Positions 60,301 through 64,000 of a stretch of 64,000 nt of DNA are shown one piece after another. Made by a program: the position numbers and the translations under genes. The stretch's first letter is position 1. Each line of letters opens with the position of its first letter. The notes below the pieces were generated by a model that saw nothing but the letters and a program-made list of their open reading frames with translations, ran no database searches and was not told the origin of the DNA. The stretch is from Cunninghamia lanceolata (lineage: Eukaryota; Streptophyta; Pinopsida; Cupressales; Cupressaceae), in assembly GCA_027924645.1 (NCBI GenBank), contig BSBN01000763.1, positions 3,720,001-3,784,000 on the forward strand, read 5' to 3'.

Positions 60301-60927
60301 AGTTGATGCAGAATTGATTTGATGTGTGGATGGATTAGATTGGTATGAAGTGGGATAAGTTGATGTGGAATTGATTTGATGTGTGGATAGATTAGGTTTT
60401 GAACTTGTCTCATCCTCATCAATAAAGATATATCCTCCTCGAAGTATAAACTTGGTCTTGGGAGGAGAGGCTCCTTTAATTGTGATCTTGGGCTTTGGTT
60501 CACTTTCATGATTTGGATTAGGAGGATAGCCACCTTTAATTGTGATTGGTTTCTTCTCATGATTTGGGTTAGGAAGATAGCCACCTTTAATTGTGATTGG
60601 TTTCTTCTCATGATTTGGATTAGGAAGATAGCCACCTTTAATTGTGATTGGTTTCTTCTCATGATTTGGATTAGGAAGGAGGGCTCCTCTAATTGTGACC
60701 TTGGGATTTGGCTTTATTTCATTGTTTGAATTAGAGGGGTAGCCTCCTTGAATTGTGATTATAGACTTAGGTCTTATCTCATGATTATAAGGATAACCCC
60801 CTTGAATTGTCACCTTAGGCTTGGGATTTGTCTCATGATTAGAGGGATAGCCCCCTTGAATTTTCACCTTAGGCTTGGAATTTGTCTCATGATTAGAGGG
60901 ATAGCCCCCTTGAATGATTACGACCAT
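57334..60927 (-). CDS. G2 gag-like ORF with repeats, His-type zinc knuckle and G-patch
   Basis: One open frame of 1,197 codons, the longest in the window. Residues ~1-150 are about ten tandem units of the IQGGYPSNHETNPKPK or IKGGYPPNPNHEKKP type. A Ser/Pro/His/Gln-rich region follows. Near residue 440 is YCAYHRTKGHNTNQC (C-x2-H-x4-H-x4-C), the same knuckle variant as in G1 Gag. A G-patch lies near 845-900 (NYQGKGLGLYEQGILEP). The C terminus is basic and Pro/Ser-rich. No Gag core, protease or polymerase is seen. The order knuckle then G-patch matches G1, so the ORF probably comes from a G1-type gag-pol that lost the Gag core, protease and polymerase. A hydrophobic stretch near 665-700 is probably a local frame artefact. 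It may bind element RNA; function is inferred. Confidence 0.85.
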   Translation of the reverse strand: MVVIIQGGYPSNHETNSKPKVKIQGGYPSNHETNPKPKVTIQGGYPYNHEIRPKSIITIQGGYPSNSNNEIKPNPKVTIRGALLPNPNHEKKPITIKGGYLPNPNHEKKPITIKGGYLPNPNHEKKPITIKGGYPPNPNHESEPKPKITIKGASPPKTKFILRGGYIFIDEDETSSKPNLSTHQINSTSTYPTSYQSNPSTHQINSASTYPTSSQPNSSTYHISPLSTYHNPYPYQSISQQSLSYATPPSSSHQHIYQHQQQIISQQEVQTPSQPQQIPPQTYEHPPQIYRIPHATVPMHYQAHPQSNQVILQEQYLNPNGPFYINQMSPSYPMQDLITFDKGDTNLANSSYEYPPPSNHMPSHEPTNHIPTPPCDPIPSPLVHQPSKSPSPSLPSSPCHSNCSPKDAAERVLQRMLEAKLIELPKVKPCEESPYDEHDYCAYHRTKGHNTNQCPIFVSIVYKVYPPIMGNHATSSPSYVSPPSSPNPNPSNPIISQPNPCPNPNPTPSTIIIYPLYFPSTHTLAKDVIHWLLDRNKLPPCQTPIHEPTNELPKVMSYPIISSCGSHILEPLQEPSINMPSPLSPSCDLQANKSIQESPTTSLSQEPIKSTQEPSTSIQSQEVCQEHNLKHVEISNPSLNQDQSTSKFHLSMTYLWVAPKLLAITMTSFMSKFILFIAHLILFLLIVMIKVLAKIMKTMMIHLAKLYLSHDQYDIYDEEPIKKYLDPIHNPITIHERDIQIAPSHPPSSPIHNEQTSTCHNETCASQEHISIEDQTNNLDLSEHNANDPPSISTIDPISSPPSCPSGLTTFLHECSSLGQQQPLSSISSSPSNKELKSSSQNTSSPIVNRILQNMNYQGKGLGLYEQGILEPNHVKIPPCSYGLGYTPQGKQGQDVGNSFVHPKSTFHHKPHHLPKTYVAIPSPSSYQCQKHVTIHLPPSTLPPLLPTPNIPPSTLPPLLPTPNIPIIHKYPYIPNHGQQKHTSPKHKASNHSIHSTNPTSIQPMGFQNKHLDAFIYKAKNPTKTPKDPHALGHQCEKSLNHPSSKQSTLKKLSKPIRPNAKPKRKMVWVPKQIASKMKEASSSTSQESQSPISIQEPISFQNFHSFQNSHKKSKSAKNTESMWVPKSLHQSSPKQTSPLLPTPPSNQKLQCLSQCVQPLVMVPFHSKTFPHNYISPSSIHYPTYLPHANPMVHAFA
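60480..60927 (-). repeat. Tandem coding repeats at the start of the G2 ORF
   Basis: About ten units of 48-66 bp, each encoding a GGYPSN or GGYLPN core plus a Lys/Pro/His/Asn tail. Three units near 60525-60665 are almost identical. Unit lengths keep the frame. Confidence 0.9.
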
Positions 60928-62521
60928 CTTGACAAGTGTTGAGTAGGACTAGGTTGATGATGATGTGGAGATAATTTGGAATGAGTATGGATGTGACTAG
61001 AATATGTTCAAAATAAAATTGATTTGGGTATGATTAGGATATAATGTGGAATGACAAAATTAGGTGATGTGGATGAAATGTAGGATGAATTGTTTATGTG
61101 ATTAGTGTTTAGAGCTTGATTTGGCAATGTTCAAATAAATGATTATGCATATACACACATGAATCACTCACGCAAGACACATAAGTAATTTTTTAACTTT
61201 GAAAATGAAATGTGATGATTAAGCAAACACACATGGAAGACACATCAACAAGCCTTAATGTCTAGTCAAGTGGGTATGGCCAATTAGGTCTTAGGCTAGA
61301 TTGCACAAGGTTGACTAAGGAATGAAAGCGAAATCCTGCCACACAGCTGGGAGAAAGAGGTAACCCACCCTTCACCTTCACTTCCCAAAGGTATAAAGTT
61401 CTTTGGGGCTTAGCCAAGAGTGACAAGATTTACAACTCCCAATGAGGGTGTCTTTCGATTCAGCCTCGATTGAGGTCGTCCCTTGGAGTGGTGTGTCTCC
61501 AAACAGGCCTCCTAGATAGGGTATGACAAAAGCAAACCAAGTGAGTTATCACTTGATCCACACTCGCAGTGGTTAATTCCCCTTTAGAAAATTGAAATGT
61601 GAGAAAGACAATTCAAGCACTCGTTCTTTTTAAACCCAAATCCAAATGTGTGACTGAAGACAATGATTCGTTTTAAGCCCAATTTCTTGATGATGTGATA
61701 GCAAACAAATGTTCATTTCAAAGCCCAAATCCAAGTGTGATGACAAACAAGTTGTTGGTTTTATGCCCAAAATCCAAATGTGTGATCAAATAATGATTAG
61801 AGATGAGAGATTAGAATGAGTGCACCTCATAAAAATTACTTTCCAAGTTGCTATTATGATTGATTTAAATGTTGCTTCAGCTCCTTTGATTCACCTACAA
61901 GTCACTGCAAAAAACAAAATGTGGTTTGGTTTGCTAGATTGGAAGATATGATTTTTTTTCTAAAAATCGTGCGTCAAAAATTTCTGAAAAATTAGAATCG
62001 CAGGGTCAACTTCAAATCGCCATAAATCTTTGAATACTGAGCCAAATCTTTAATGTAACCACTTTTCGGAAAGCTCGCGAAGTCCTCTTTCCAACGAATC
62101 TAAGATCTCTTTTTTCCAGGACCTGTGTAAAACAAAAAACCCTCCGCAATAGCTCTGGTCATAAATAAAAAAAATAGCAAAAGTCGTGCGTCAAATTTTT
62201 TTGAAAAATTAGAATCGCAGAGTCAACTTCAAATCATCATAACTCTTTGAATACTTTGCCAAATCTTTAATGTAACCACTTTTCGGAAAGCTCTCGAAGT
62301 CCTATTTCCAACGAATCTAAGATCTCTTTTTTCTAAGACTTGTGTAAAACAAAAAACCCTCTGCAACGGATCTGGTCCTAAATTAAAAAAAAATCAGCAA
62401 TATAAAGTATCTTCAACCTACAAATCAAAGTGCATAAACCTGCAAAAATGAATGATTGACGCTCCAACAGATCTGATCTTCACAAAAACAACTCAAACAA
62501 GAGGGTTAATCAGGGACGTGA
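60928..62521 (-). other. G2 untranslated leader
   Basis: About 1.6 kb between the primer site and the ORF with no gene. It contains the tandem duplication at 61960-62395. Confidence 0.7.
61960..62395. repeat. ~217-bp tandem duplication in the G2 leader
   Basis: Two copies (about 61960-62176 and 62177-62395) share TCGTGCGTCAAA, GAAAAATTAGAATCGCAG, TAATGTAACCACTTTTCGG and GTGTAAAACAAAAAACCCTC with scattered substitutions. Confidence 0.9.
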
Positions 62522-62539
62522 GTCCCACCGGGTGTGCCA
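62522..62539 (-). other. G2 primer-binding site
   Basis: The complement reads TGGCACACCCGGTGGGAC, two bases inside the 5' LTR and nearly identical to the G1 site. Confidence 0.9.
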
Positions 62540-62541
62540 AA

Positions 62542-63625
62542 TGTAGTTAGGGTAAAATTGCAAATCAGGGCAAATGAATAAACAGCAATGATAAAAACCC
62601 TAGCAATGCACAATGAAGCACAAGACAACATGAAAATCAAAATAACAAATGTAAATGCAAACCGATCTCCACGCTATGCTCGATTTATCTCCATTGCTCT
62701 TCTCCACCTCGCATGAGCATGCAAGATTTTGAAGGATTATTGTTGGAAGAATGTTGGGTGCTCATTTCTGCAGCATAACATTAAGATGAAGATGATAGAA
62801 TGAATGATAGATGAAGGATACAAAGGCTCTAATGATATTTCGATAGCATGTGGATACTTGAGGATCAATGCATTTTAGAAAATTTGGCAGAATAATGTTA
62901 CTTGAAGCTCAATGCATCGCTAATGGCTTATGAGGGGTTTGATCTATAGGCTTGGCTTAGTTCAAATGGATGGCTAGGATCAATTAGGGCTTTAGATGAA
63001 ATGGATGGATAGGATTAAGTTAGGTTTCCTTGCACATCAAGAAATTGTAGTCATGTGACATGTGGTAAGGGAAGATAAAGCTTAGGTGTGCTTGTGTAGA
63101 TAAATACTAAAATTAGGTCCCATTAGTTGTGCATGTGAAGAATTTGAATGAAAGTTGTATTACAACACATGATTGACTGGACAAGTGTTGGAATGTGATA
63201 AAAGATGAATGACTTAATTCAAATAAAATATTTGAATTAGTTGGGATATGAGTTGGATATTAATTAAATAAATAAGATTTATTTAATTAATAGGATAGAT
63301 GAATAGGATGGAATAAGATATAATGTGGAAATTAATTAAATAAATAAAATTTATTTAATTAATTGGCTAAGTAGGATGAGGATGGGATTAAATGGGATTT
63401 TAATTAAATAAATAAAATTTATTTAATTAATTGGCTAAGTAGGATGAGGATGGGATTGAATGGGATTTTAATTAAATAAATAAAATTTATTTAATTAATT
63501 GGCTTAATGGATAAATGGGATTAAGAGTGGGATTTAGAACAAAATGTTACATGATGTCTAAGATAATGTTTTTGACAAGGTGTTGCTAGACATAGACAAA
63601 TTTGGGACAAATTTGGGTGTCTACA
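62542..63625 (-). repeat. G2 5' LTR
   Basis: 1,084 bp, nearly identical to 53454-54608 apart from one missing ~70-bp palindrome unit and scattered substitutions. Confidence 0.93.
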
Positions 63626-64000
63626 CTTGCAGACAGTTGCTGGGTCTGAAATGATGTCTATGCTGGATGGGTTCTTAGGTTACAATTAGATAGGTGTGGC
63701 TGCAGCTGATTAGCATAAGACTGCTTTCACTACGCCTCAGGGAACTTTTGCCTATAACTGAATGCCCTTTGGCCTGATTAATGCCAGAGCAGCCTTTCAG
63801 CGGGCAATGGATTCATCTTTTAGAGATCTGAAGGATAGAATTATTGTTATTTATCTTGATGATCTGACTGTTTTTTCTAGAAATAGAGAAGATCACCTGA
63901 AGGATCTGGAGACTGTCTTACAAAGGTATCAGAGCCATGGCATATCACTCAATCCCAAGAAGTCAGTCTTCTATGTTACAGAGGAAAATTTGTTGGGGCA
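63626..64000 (+). pseudogene. G3 reverse transcriptase, 3' part (runs off the window)
   Basis: It resumes the G3 reverse transcriptase after G2: LQTVAGSEMMSMLDGFLGYN, then TAFTTPQGTFAYN, MPFGLINARAAFQRAM and the catalytic box VIYLDDLTVFS near 63850-63880, then HGISLNPKKSVF. Stops at about 63688, 63712 and 63760 break it. The first residues join in frame to NYPLPMMGHILL at 53453 after removal of one CTTGC. The gene continues past the end. Confidence 0.9.

Larger units (their letters stand above)
53454..63625 (-). mobile_element. G2: non-autonomous gypsy element without pol
   Basis: 10,172 bp on the minus strand with LTRs at 62542-63625 (5') and 53454-54608 (3'). A perfect 5-bp duplication CTTGC lies at 53449-53453 and 63626-63630. 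Primer site and polypurine tract are in place. The only long gene is an ORF of 1,197 codons, with no protease, reverse transcriptase, RNase H or integrase. It splits the G3 reverse transcriptase. LTR ends, primer site, polypurine tract and 3' motifs match G1, so it probably relied on G1-type enzymes. Confidence 0.93.

Overview
This window is a stack of nested, decaying plant LTR retrotransposons. I see no host gene, tRNA, rRNA or CRISPR array. The sequence is AT-rich. Both superfamilies (Ty1/copia and Ty3/gypsy) are present in plant-specific forms: an initiator-tRNA-Met primer site in the copia elements, Tat-type polyproteins with two RNase H domains, G-patch domains and a plant mobile domain (PMD). 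Together with solo LTRs of about 5 kb, this suggests a large-genome land plant, most likely a gymnosperm. That last step is inference.

Layout. 1-749: nothing recognisable. 750-2699: 5' end of a copia element (Copia-1: LTR, primer site, broken gag, + strand), joined head-to-head to Copia-3. Copia-3 lies on the minus strand at 37950-32987 and continues at 2857-2700. Copia-3 is split by a solo LTR of about 5 kb, LTR-A copy 1 (2858-6809 plus 31964-32981, target duplication GATCT). That LTR is split by a complete 25-kb Tat-type gypsy element, G1 (6810-31958, duplication TTAAC). G1's reverse transcriptase gene is split by a nearly intact copia element, Copia-2 (15989-23112, minus strand, duplication TAAGG). 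A second LTR-A copy (38269-43479, duplication GATGT) splits the gag gene of another gypsy element, G4. From 43896 comes a stretch of unclear origin that contains a decayed 1,064-codon reading frame (45761-48952). It ends in a primer site (49716) that belongs to a third gypsy element, G3. G3's reverse transcriptase is split at 53453/63626 by G2 (53454-63625, minus strand, duplication CTTGC), a gypsy element with no pol.

How the parts relate. G1 has gag, protease, G-patch, reverse transcriptase, RNase H, archaeal-type RNase H and integrase. Between pol and its 3' LTR it also carries an antisense PMD gene with its own TATA box and a plausible intron. G2 has only a repeat-rich, G-patch-containing ORF. 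It shares G1's primer site, polypurine tract, terminal LTR bases and two conserved 3'-region motifs, so it looks like a non-autonomous relative that uses G1-type machinery. Nearly all reading frames are broken by in-frame stops, mostly TAG, rather than by indels. This is what C-to-T decay of methylated CAG codons would produce.

The items most worth a second look are the antisense PMD gene, the long reading frame upstream of the G3 primer site, the G1/G2 partnership, and the conserved paired hairpins of LTR-A.
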